DNA of 5,432 nucleotides from Betaproteobacteria bacterium (lineage in GTDB: Bacteria; Pseudomonadota; Gammaproteobacteria; Burkholderiales; Burkholderiaceae_C). The notes beneath the pieces were generated by a model, which did no database searches, was not told the origin of the DNA, and saw only the letters and a list, made by a program, of their open reading frames with translations. Below are positions 1 to 5,432 of this stretch, piece after piece; within the stretch, counting starts at the first letter, position 1, and each line of letters begins with the position of its first letter. Both the position numbers and the translations under genes were made by a program. The stretch covers positions 1 through 5,432 of the forward strand of contig RFNL01000211.1 of NCBI GenBank assembly GCA_009927195.1, written 5' to 3'.

Positions 1-227
1 TAAATCTCGTCGCGGAACGTGGGCCCTTTGGCGTCGAACACGCAGACCGCGTGTTGCGTGGGGTATTCGCGGCGCAGGCTTTGCAACATGTTGACCATGC
101 CACGAATGGCACCTGTGGCTTGGCTGTTCGGGTCGTTGCGATCGGCCCGCAAATCGGGCATGGCATGAAAAGCGCGGTACAAATAGCTGGAACCGTCGAC
201 CAGCAACAGGGTGGATGTGTCTTGCAT
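1..227 (-). CDS. polA: DNA polymerase I, N-terminal part (5' partial gene, truncated by window edge)
   Basis: DNA polymerase I fills gaps and removes RNA primers during replication and excision repair in the cytoplasm. Only the first 75 residues lie here; the gene continues to the left of position 1. The visible part is the start of the 5'-3' exonuclease (FEN-like) domain. It begins MQDTSTLLLVDGSSYLYRAF, with the metal-binding Asp at residue 11 and the conserved Arg at 18, then GAIRGMVNML at 39-48, and VFDAKGPTFRDEI at 63-75 with a second acidic metal ligand at Asp65. The ATG at 225-227 is chosen because it puts the LLLVDGSS strand at the position usual for PolA N-termini. No clear Shine-Dalgarno sequence precedes it. 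The gene is divergent from thrB. Identification is by recognised motifs; the polymerase and proofreading domains cannot be checked here. Confidence 0.93.
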   Translation of the reverse strand, partial: MQDTSTLLLVDGSSYLYRAFHAMPDLRADRNDPNSQATGAIRGMVNMLQSLRREYPTQHAVCVFDAKGPTFRDEI

Positions 228-244
228 GATGGAGATTGTGCCTG

Positions 245-274
245 TGTGGACCACATTGGCCCAGTTTGTACAAT
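245..274 (+). promoter_or_regulatory. Candidate sigma-70 promoter for thrB in the polA/thrB divergent gap
   Basis: The 78-bp gap between the divergent polA and thrB starts contains TACAAT at 269-274, which matches five of six bases of the -10 consensus. Sixteen bases upstream is TGGACC at 247-252, matching four of six bases of the -35 consensus. Initiation would fall near 281, about 25 bases before the thrB ATG. The -10 overlaps the 8-bp palindrome TTGTACAA at 266-273. No equally good promoter was seen facing polA. This is consensus matching by eye only. Confidence 0.35.
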
Positions 275-305
275 GAATCTTCAATCGCATCTTTACGCAC
301 CCTAA

Positions 306-1262
306 ATGGCCGTATTCACCGAGGTCTCTGAGCCACAGGCCGAACAACTCATGCAGCAATTGCAACTGGGTCAGTTGGTGTCCTTGCAAGGCATCTGTGA
401 CGGCATTGAAAACACCAACTACTTTGCAACCACCACCCATGGTGATTTTGTGTTGACCTTGTTTGAGCGCTTGAGCCATGCGCAATTGCCGTTTTACCTG
501 CAATTGATGAAGCATTTGGCCGCACAGGGCATCAAAGTACCCATGCCCCAGTCCAATGCGCAAGGGGATATTTTGTTCACCTTGTGCGATAAACCTGCCG
601 CGGTGGTTGAGCGGTTGCGCGGGGAGAGCGAACTTCATCCCACGTCACGCCATTGCCAGGCTGTGGGCGATATGTTGGCCCGCATGCATTTGGCTGGCGC
701 CAACTTTGAGATGAGCCAACCCAATTTGCGCAACCTGTCTTGGTGGAATGAGACCGCGCCCATTGTCATGCCCCATCTGAGCCCAGCACAAAACCACTTG
801 CTGGCCAGCGAATTGGCATTTCAAAACCATGTGGCCGCATCATCGGCCCACCAGGCCTTGCCGCGTGGCCCTGTGCATGCCGATTTGTTTCGCAACAATG
901 TGCTGTTTGAAGGCGAACACCTGAGCGGTTTTTTCGATTTTTATTTCGCCGGGGTGGACGCTTGGTTGTTTGACCTCGCCGTGGCCCTCAATGACTGGTG
1001 CATTGACCTTGACAGCGGTGTTTTTGTCCCTGACCGCTTCGCCGCCATGCTGGCGGCTTATCAAGGCGTCCGGCCGTTGCAAGCACCGGAGCGGCAACTG
1101 CTCAACCCGATGTTGCGTGCGGCTGCATTGCGGTTTTGGATTTCTCGTTTATGGGATTACCACCTGCCGCGCGAGGCCAGTATGCTGCAAGCCCATGACC
1201 CGAGCCATTTTGAACGGGTGCTGGGCCAACGCATCCACCAACCCATGGTTTTGAACGCATGA
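306..1262 (+). CDS. thrB: Homoserine kinase (APH-like fold, type II ThrB)
   Basis: Homoserine kinase phosphorylates L-homoserine with ATP to O-phospho-L-homoserine, the penultimate step of threonine biosynthesis, in the cytoplasm. The 318-residue length matches the roughly 315-residue enzymes of pseudomonads and betaproteobacteria, which belong to the aminoglycoside phosphotransferase/choline kinase fold and not to the GHMP-kinase ThrB of enterobacteria. Visible motifs are GIENTNYF at 33-40 (nucleotide-binding loop region), VLTLFER at 49-55, VERLRG at 101-106, and the catalytic loop HADLFRNNVLF at 191-201 with catalytic Asp193 and Asn198. The metal-binding segment DFYFAGVDAW starts at Asp211 and is followed by LFDLAVALNDWC. 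The start is the ATG after an in-frame TAA, and the N-terminus MAVFTEVSE resembles family members. No strong Shine-Dalgarno is visible. The 3' end overlaps the next gene by 4 bases. No other threonine gene is adjacent, as is common where the pathway is scattered. Confidence 0.93.
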   Translation: MAVFTEVSEPQAEQLMQQLQLGQLVSLQGICDGIENTNYFATTTHGDFVLTLFERLSHAQLPFYLQLMKHLAAQGIKVPMPQSNAQGDILFTLCDKPAAVVERLRGESELHPTSRHCQAVGDMLARMHLAGANFEMSQPNLRNLSWWNETAPIVMPHLSPAQNHLLASELAFQNHVAASSAHQALPRGPVHADLFRNNVLFEGEHLSGFFDFYFAGVDAWLFDLAVALNDWCIDLDSGVFVPDRFAAMLAAYQGVRPLQAPERQLLNPMLRAAALRFWISRLWDYHLPREASMLQAHDPSHFERVLGQRIHQPMVLNA

Positions 1263-2035
1263 AACTGCACCTTTTGCCAGCCAAACAAGGTCTGATTTGG
1301 GTGCGCATGGGCATGCGCACTTTTTGGCGGCAACCCCTGGCGATGACAGGGCAGTTTTTCTTGTTCATGGGTTTGCTATCGCTGTGTTCACTGATCCCCT
1401 ACGCGGGAAGTTTTTTGGGCTTGGCCTTGCTGCCCATGGCCAGCCTGGGCTTGATGGCCGCCACGCGCGAAGCCGATGCAGGCCGCTTTCCCATGCCCCA
1501 CTTGTTGTGGCTGGGTTTGCGGGCTGGCCCACAATCGCGCAAACACATGGCGTTGCTGGGGGTCATGTACACGATTGGATTTTGTGCCGTGTTGGGTTTG
1601 GCTGCTTTGACCGATGACGGTCAATTTGCCAAGCTGTATTTATTGGGGGGCAGCATCGACCTGGACACCTTGATGCAAAGCGATGTGCAAGCGGCCATGT
1701 GGCTGAGCACTTTGTTGTACCTGCCACTGTCTTTGCTGTTTTGGCACGCACCCGCGCTGACCCACTGGTATGCCGTGCCACCGGCCAAAAGTTTGTTTTT
1801 CAGTGCGGTCGCATGTTGGCGCAATTGGCGCGCATTTGCGGTATTTGTCTTGGGTTGGGCGGGCGCAGCCCTGTTAGGCTCATTGATGGTCACGGCCGTG
1901 GCGGTCATCAGTGACAGTGTGGATACCGCCAAATTGATGCTGATGCCCATGATGCTGCTGCTGGCAGCGATGTTTTTTTGCTCGATCTATTTCAGCTTTC
2001 GCGACTGCTTCATGGGCGAAGATGTACTGGCCTGA
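1259..2035 (+). CDS. BPSS1780-like integral membrane protein, function unknown
   Basis: This is a 258-residue polytopic inner-membrane protein with no catalytic motif. It resembles the uncharacterised BPSS1780 family of Burkholderiales, based on the N-terminal pattern PAKQGLIWVRMGMRTFWRQP at residues 7-26, which precedes the first membrane helix. Hydrophobic segments lie at about residues 28-46, 49-67, 97-117, 146-164, 190-216 and 226-246, suggesting six helices. Between the second and third is a charged loop (READAGRFP, about 70-78). There is no cleavable signal peptide; the first helix would act as an anchor. The start ATG overlaps the thrB stop as ATGA, so translation is probably coupled to thrB and the two are co-transcribed. 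A functional link to homoserine or threonine is not shown by the sequence; in related bacteria I recall this protein near thrB or polA, but that is from memory. The family name is moderately certain; the function is unknown. Confidence 0.82.
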   Translation: MKLHLLPAKQGLIWVRMGMRTFWRQPLAMTGQFFLFMGLLSLCSLIPYAGSFLGLALLPMASLGLMAATREADAGRFPMPHLLWLGLRAGPQSRKHMALLGVMYTIGFCAVLGLAALTDDGQFAKLYLLGGSIDLDTLMQSDVQAAMWLSTLLYLPLSLLFWHAPALTHWYAVPPAKSLFFSAVACWRNWRAFAVFVLGWAGAALLGSLMVTAVAVISDSVDTAKLMLMPMMLLLAAMFFCSIYFSFRDCFMGEDVLA

Positions 2036-2078
2036 GGGGCCTGTGGGCCATTGAGCCAGCTTTCGGGGCCATGACTGA

Positions 2079-4409
2079 TCAAATCGGTGTCAGCTTGGCC
2101 ACCGACAAGGCCAACCATTTGATGCCGTGGCGACCAAATTTCACCTGTGCCCTGGCATCTTCGCCGCTCCCCTCCAAGGACAACACCGTTCCTTCACCAA
2201 ATTTATGGTGAAACACCTGGACGCCCCCCCGCACCCAGGCGTGCGCCCCGGGGGAACTGGCATTGGCTAGGGGCTTGATGGCAGCGGTCCAATCGGTGCT
2301 GGACGATACCGGTGCTGGCTCGCGCGAAGGGCCCCAGGCACTCTCTGGGTTGAGCCCGGGTGCGGGTGAACTCAACCATTTGAGGGCATGTTCGGGCAAT
2401 TCATCAAAAAATCGGCTGCGGATGTTGTAACGGGTTTGACCATGCAACATACGAGTCTGCGAGTGGCTCAGGTACAAGCGTTTGCGCGCGCGGGTGATGG
2501 CCACATACATCAAGCGGCGCTCTTCCTCCAAACCTTGGTGGTCGCTCAAGGCATTTTCATGGGGGAACAAGCCCTCCTCCATGCCGGTGACAAAAACCGC
2601 ATCGAATTCCAGACCCTTGGCCGCATGCACTGTCATCAGTTGAATCGCCTCTGAGCCCGCCAATGCTTGGTTTTCACCCGACTCCAATGCGGCATGGGTC
2701 AAAAACGCAGCCAGGGGCGACAAAGTCTCGCCGGTGTCTGCGGGTTCACCGGTGTCCATGTCCACTGGCAGGGCCACCGCATCGCGGCCAAAACCCTCCA
2801 AGCTGACAAAGCTCTCCGCCGCACTGATCAACTCCTGCAGGTTTTCGACCCGTTCAGCGCCTTCGCGCTCGGCTTGGTAGTGCTCCACCAAACCACTGTG
2901 GGCGATCACGGTTTCAACGATGTCGCGCAATCCCATGCCATGGGTTTGCTCGCGCAGCACATCCAGCTTGGCCACAAAAGCCGACAGGTTGGCCCCAGCT
3001 TTGCCGCTCACTGCACTCACCGCATCGTGCAAAGCGCATCCCGCGCTGTGGGCTGCGTCTTGCAACTGCTCGGTGCTGCGCGTGCCAATGCCGCGGGGCG
3101 GGAAATTGACCACGCGCATGAAACTGGTGTCGTCGCGCGGGTTCTCCAGCAACCGCAAATAAGCCAGTGCATGCTTGATCTCGGCGCGTTCAAAAAACCG
3201 CAAACCCCCATACACCCGATAAGGCATGCCAGCATTGAACAAAGCGGTTTCAATCACCCGGCTTTGGGCATTGCTGCGGTAGAGCACGGCGATCTCATTG
3301 CGACTGTGCACACCTTGGCTGCCATCGCCGTTTTGACCATCGCGCAACAACTGGCGCATCTCCTCGACCATCCATTGCGCTTCGGCGAAGTCACTGGTGG
3401 ACTCATGCACCCGAACCGGTTCACCCGGTCCCTGGTCGGTGCGAAGGTTTTTACCCAAACGCCCTTTGTTGTGGCTGATCAACTCATTGGCACTGTCCAA
3501 AATATGGCTGTGGCTGCGGTAGTTTTGCTCCAACTTGATTTGATGGCGCACACCGAATTCGCGCACGAAATCGGCCATGTTGCCCACCCGTGCACCGCGA
3601 AATGCGTAAATGCTTTGGTCGTCGTCTCCCACGGCAAATACCGCACTGCTGGACGAACTCAGTTGTTTGATCCAGGCGTATTGCAAGCGATTGGTGTCTT
3701 GGAATTCATCGATCAACACATGGCCAAAACGGCGCTGGTAATGTTCGCGCAAGGCGTCATTGTCGCGCAGCAATTCATAACTGCGCAGCATCAATTCGCC
3801 AAAGTCGACCACGCCTTCGCGCTGGCATTGATCTTCGTAGAGTTGGTAAATCTCCACCTTCTTGCGCGCTTCTGCATCGCGCGCTTGGACATCGGGTGGG
3901 CGCACACCATCTTCTTTGCAGGCGGCAATGAACCACTGGGTTTGTTTGGCCGGAAACCGCTCGTCGTCCACCGAATACTGCTTGTACAAGCGCTTGATGG
4001 CGGAGAGTTGGTCTTGGGTGTCCAAAATTTGAAAAGATTGGGGCAATTGGGCCTGCTTCCAATGGGCCCGCAAAAACCGATTGCACAGGCCGTGAAAAGT
4101 CCCAATCCACATGCCGCGCACATTGAGCGGCAACATGGCCGACAAACGGTTGAGCATTTCCTTGGCGGCTTTGTTGGTGAAGGTCACCGCCAAAACACCG
4201 GCGGGAGAGATTTGACCGGTTTGCAACAACCAGGCAATGCGGGTGGTCAACACCCTGGTTTTGCCCGAGCCTGCACCGGCCAGGATCAAGGCGTGCTCGC
4301 GAGGCAGTGCCACTGCCGCACGCTGCTCGGGGTTGAGGCCGAGCAACAAAGGGGAATCGGGGGGAATGGCGTTCGGTGGCCCAGTGGAGGGCCCGGTGGA
4401 CAAGGACAT
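2079..4409 (-). CDS. uvrD: UvrD/PcrA-type ATP-dependent 3'-5' DNA helicase II
   Basis: Superfamily 1A helicase that unwinds DNA 3' to 5', releasing the incised oligonucleotide and UvrC in nucleotide excision repair, acting in mismatch repair, and dismantling RecA filaments. All SF1 motifs are intact in 776 residues: Q motif LNPEQRAAV 25-33; Walker A AGAGSGKT 44-51; Ia TFTNKAAKEM 76-85; Ib IGTFHGL 102-108; Walker B LIDEFQDTN 232-240; III GDDDQSIYAFRGA 261-273; IV LEQNYRS 293-299; V TVHAAKGLEFD 593-603 followed by GMEEGLFPH 609-617; VI EERRLMYVAITRARKRLYL 629-647. A low-complexity linker (about 681-725) leads to a C-terminal Tudor-like domain (about 727-776, with FGEGTV and IKWLAL) of the kind that contacts RNA polymerase in UvrD/PcrA. 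This tail, the HAALESGE segment at 572-579 and the length favour UvrD over Rep. It is slightly longer than the roughly 720-residue E. coli protein because of a Pro/Ser-rich N-terminal tail and the linker. The ATG used is the only one before Met85; no Shine-Dalgarno is evident. Convergent with the membrane protein, divergent from guaC. Confidence 0.95.
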   Translation of the reverse strand: MSLSTGPSTGPPNAIPPDSPLLLGLNPEQRAAVALPREHALILAGAGSGKTRVLTTRIAWLLQTGQISPAGVLAVTFTNKAAKEMLNRLSAMLPLNVRGMWIGTFHGLCNRFLRAHWKQAQLPQSFQILDTQDQLSAIKRLYKQYSVDDERFPAKQTQWFIAACKEDGVRPPDVQARDAEARKKVEIYQLYEDQCQREGVVDFGELMLRSYELLRDNDALREHYQRRFGHVLIDEFQDTNRLQYAWIKQLSSSSSAVFAVGDDDQSIYAFRGARVGNMADFVREFGVRHQIKLEQNYRSHSHILDSANELISHNKGRLGKNLRTDQGPGEPVRVHESTSDFAEAQWMVEEMRQLLRDGQNGDGSQGVHSRNEIAVLYRSNAQSRVIETALFNAGMPYRVYGGLRFFERAEIKHALAYLRLLENPRDDTSFMRVVNFPPRGIGTRSTEQLQDAAHSAGCALHDAVSAVSGKAGANLSAFVAKLDVLREQTHGMGLRDIVETVIAHSGLVEHYQAEREGAERVENLQELISAAESFVSLEGFGRDAVALPVDMDTGEPADTGETLSPLAAFLTHAALESGENQALAGSEAIQLMTVHAAKGLEFDAVFVTGMEEGLFPHENALSDHQGLEEERRLMYVAITRARKRLYLSHSQTRMLHGQTRYNIRSRFFDELPEHALKWLSSPAPGLNPESAWGPSREPAPVSSSTDWTAAIKPLANASSPGAHAWVRGGVQVFHHKFGEGTVLSLEGSGEDARAQVKFGRHGIKWLALSVAKLTPI

Positions 4410-4433
4410 GGAGGAATTGTAGGCAAGGGTGTA

Positions 4434-4439
4434 TAGAAT
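4434..4439 (+). promoter_or_regulatory. Possible -10 element of a guaC promoter
   Basis: TAGAAT in the uvrD/guaC divergent region matches five of six bases of the sigma-70 -10 consensus. Initiation from it would start at about 4446, immediately at the base of the hairpin described next, giving a leader of about 120 nucleotides before the guaC ATG. No convincing -35 hexamer lies 16-18 bases upstream (GAGGAA at 4411-4416), so this is weak. Confidence 0.22.
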
Positions 4440-4445
4440 CAGCCA

Positions 4446-4478
4446 CCGGGCCCAAGATTCTTGTGCCCGGTTTCTTTT
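4446..4478 (+). terminator. Intrinsic terminator-like hairpin in the guaC leader (possible attenuator)
   Basis: CCGGGCCCAAG (4446-4456) pairs with CTTGTGCCCGG (4460-4470) across a three-base ATT loop. Ten of eleven positions are Watson-Crick pairs, with one C/T mismatch at 4452/4464. The stem is followed directly by TTTCTTTT (4471-4478), the hallmark of Rho-independent termination on the plus strand; on the minus strand no T tract follows the stem. No plus-strand gene ends just upstream, since the preceding gene uvrD starts on the opposite strand at 4409. The hairpin would therefore act on transcripts heading into guaC, or on antisense transcription coming out of uvrD. It ends 89 bases before the guaC start codon. 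The structure is seen directly; its function is inferred. Confidence 0.45.
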
Positions 4479-4555
4479 GGGTCGGATCGCCTACTGCGCC
4501 TCACGCCCAGCCAGCAACCGGAGCCAAGCCAAGCGCTCACCATCCGTTTTGTTCT

Positions 4556-4559
4556 GGAG
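4556..4559 (+). promoter_or_regulatory. Ribosome binding site of guaC
   Basis: GGAG is followed by an 8-base spacer and then the ATG at 4568. This fixes the start: the frame stays open upstream as far as an ATG at 4376, but that extension would overlap the uvrD 5' end, has no family resemblance, and is not needed because GMP reductases of this subgroup begin at MEIFDYDN-like sequence. Confidence 0.6.
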
Positions 4560-4567
4560 CTTGGACC

Positions 4568-5140
4568 ATGGAAATTTTTGACTACGACAACATCTTGCTG
4601 CTGCCACGCAAATGCCGCGTGGAAAGCCGCGCTGAATGCGATACCAGCGTGAGCTTGGGTCCGCACAGTTTTCGCCTGCCGGTGGTACCGGCCAACATGA
4701 AAACTGTTGTGAATGAAAGCATTTGCGAATGGCTGGCCCAGCACGGTTATTTTTATGTAATGCACCGATTCGATTTGGACAATGTCGAATTCGTGCGCAA
4801 CTTCAAGTCGCGTGGGCTCTACGCCTCTATCTCCCTGGGTGTGAAACAAGCCGACCGTGACACGGTGGCCCGCTTGGTGGCCGAGGGTTTGGTACCCGAT
4901 TTCATCACCATTGACATCGCCCATGGGCACGCCGACAGCGTCCAGCACATGATCGCCCACCTCAAGCAACACCTGCCTGGCTCATTCATCATTGCCGGTA
5001 ACGTGGGCACTCCAGAGGCAGTGATTGATTTGGAAAACTGGGGCGCCGATGCGACCAAGGTTGGCATTGGTCCAGGCAAGGTGTGCATCACCAAAAGCAA
5101 AACCGGTTTTGGCACCGGCGGATGGCAGCTCTCGGCCTGA
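4568..5140 (+). CDS. guaC: GMP reductase N-terminal open frame (190 codons, ends at premature stop)
   Basis: This is the continuous open frame a gene caller would report for the first part of guaC. It starts at the ATG preceded by GGAG and encodes MEIFDYDNILLLPRKC onward. It covers the N-terminal half of the TIM barrel including the catalytic Cys173, but ends at the frameshift. It lacks the ADGG substrate-phosphate-binding segment and the C-terminal flap, so on its own it should be inactive. See the full-length entry for the interpretation. Confidence 0.85.
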   Translation: MEIFDYDNILLLPRKCRVESRAECDTSVSLGPHSFRLPVVPANMKTVVNESICEWLAQHGYFYVMHRFDLDNVEFVRNFKSRGLYASISLGVKQADRDTVARLVAEGLVPDFITIDIAHGHADSVQHMIAHLKQHLPGSFIIAGNVGTPEAVIDLENWGADATKVGIGPGKVCITKSKTGFGTGGWQLSA

Positions 5141-5432
5141 AATGGTGCGCCCGTGTGGCCACCAAGCCCATCATTGCCGATGGCGGCATCCGCGAACACG
5201 GCGACATTGCCAAAAGTGTGCGCTTTGGCGCCACCATGGTGATGATTGGCTCCTTGTTGGCAGGCCATGAAGAGTCGCCGGGTCAAACCGTAGAGGTCGA
5301 GGGCAAACTGTACAAAGAGTACTACGGCTCGGCATCAGACTTCAACAAAGGAGAGTACAAGCACGTTGAGGGCAAACGCATTTTGGAGCCGATCAAGGGC
5401 AAACTGGCCGATACCCTGCGCGAGATGCAAGA
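5137..5432 (+). pseudogene. guaC: GMP reductase C-terminal part in the -1 frame (no own start, runs off window)
   Basis: Translation from CTG at 5137 gives LKWCARVATK, then PIIADGGIRE (phosphate-binding DGG), then GATMVMIGSLLAGHEESPG, KLYKEYYGSAS and KHVEGKRI, all hallmarks of the C-terminal part of GMP reductase. The frame has no stop through 5432, and the retained conservation over 98 codons suggests the lesion is very recent or artefactual. No start codon with a ribosome binding site is present near its beginning, so it would not be translated independently. About 35-40 residues of the family's usual length are expected beyond the window edge. Confidence 0.85.

Larger units (their letters stand above)
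4568..5432 (+). pseudogene. guaC: GMP reductase, interrupted by a -1 frameshift and cut by the window edge
   Basis: GMP reductase converts GMP to IMP with NADPH, releasing ammonia, and returns guanine nucleotides to the purine pool; it acts in the cytoplasm as a TIM-barrel enzyme related to IMP dehydrogenase. Here the reading frame stops at TGA 5138-5140 after 190 codons, in the middle of a conserved segment. The remainder continues uninterrupted in the -1 frame from CTG at 5137 for 98 codons to the window end. Joined, the protein reads through TGGWQLSA then LKWCARVATK without any missing residue, as expected for the family. Active-site features include TIDIAHGH 114-121, AGNVGT 143-148, and GIGPGKVCITK 166-176 with catalytic Cys173. 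After the shift come IIADGGI 202-208, MIGSLLAGHEESPG 226-239 and KEYYGSAS 250-257. The subgroup resembles the roughly 325-residue GuaC of Gram-positive bacteria more than the 347-residue E. coli enzyme. The lesion is equivalent to one C missing from GGCCCTG. No slippery heptamer is visible, so programmed frameshifting is unlikely; mutation or sequence error are the alternatives. Confidence 0.9.

Noticed and set aside
51..305. An 84-codon plus-strand open frame over the polA start region.
   Set aside because: It is antisense to the clearly recognisable polA N-terminal exonuclease sequence and has no homology or ribosome binding site of its own.
2027..2059. Imperfect stem in the convergent gap between the membrane protein and uvrD (CTGGC with GCCAG, inner GGCC with GGCC).
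   Set aside because: The middle of the stem does not pair well and no T tract follows on either strand, so it is not supportable as an intrinsic terminator.
3635..3664. Serine run (residues 251-255) in UvrD just before motif III.
   Set aside because: It is a short low-complexity stretch in a region that tolerates variation in SF1 helicases; the flanking motifs are intact, so there is no sign of disruption.
2667..4436. A 589-codon open frame on the plus strand, antisense to uvrD.
   Set aside because: It lies almost wholly inside uvrD, whose full set of helicase motifs is intact on the minus strand. The antisense translation is rich in His, Gln and Ala with no recognisable domain, as expected from a mirror frame of a GC-rich gene.
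4376..4567. N-terminal extension of guaC back to an ATG at 4376.
   Set aside because: It would overlap the uvrD start, resembles no GMP reductase, and the ATG at 4568 has a GGAG at good spacing and begins with the family N-terminus.
5131..5143. Programmed -1 ribosomal frameshifting in guaC.
   Set aside because: There is no X-XXY-YYZ slippery heptamer in the correct phase at the junction, and GuaC families are not known to use recoding; a missing base explains the data more simply.

Overview
The window looks like ordinary chromosomal DNA from a betaproteobacterium, most likely Burkholderiales and plausibly Comamonadaceae-like. This rests on moderately GC-rich housekeeping genes, a homoserine kinase of the APH-like type rather than the GHMP type, a small membrane protein resembling the BPSS1780 family of Burkholderiales, and the neighbourhood polA / thrB / membrane protein / uvrD. 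The taxonomic call is an inference from gene content and recall of the families; no search was run.

Layout, left to right. Positions 1-227 (minus strand) hold the first 75 codons of DNA polymerase I (polA), cut by the window edge. A 78-bp divergent gap separates it from homoserine kinase (thrB, 306-1262, plus), whose stop codon overlaps the start of a six-helix membrane protein (1259-2035, plus) in an ATGA arrangement. After a 43-bp gap, a full-length UvrD/PcrA-type DNA helicase (uvrD, 2079-4409, minus) converges on the membrane protein. A 158-bp divergent region follows. It contains a GC-rich hairpin with a T-rich tail facing the last gene, GMP reductase (guaC, plus, from 4568), which runs off the right edge.

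Functionally these are separate housekeeping genes: DNA repair and replication (PolA and UvrD, which cooperate in nucleotide excision repair, although here they are transcribed as separate units), threonine biosynthesis (ThrB), purine interconversion (GuaC), and a membrane protein of unknown function. No mobile element, CRISPR array, tRNA, rRNA, phage or defence gene is visible.

The most notable observation is that guaC is interrupted. The N-terminal 190 codons end at a TGA at 5138-5140, while the rest of the conserved protein continues without a break in the -1 frame from 5137 to the window end. A single missing C in a short C run explains this, so it is either a recent frameshift mutation or a sequencing/assembly error. 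The second is the possible attenuator-like hairpin in the guaC leader. I found no convincing evidence for a previously undescribed system.
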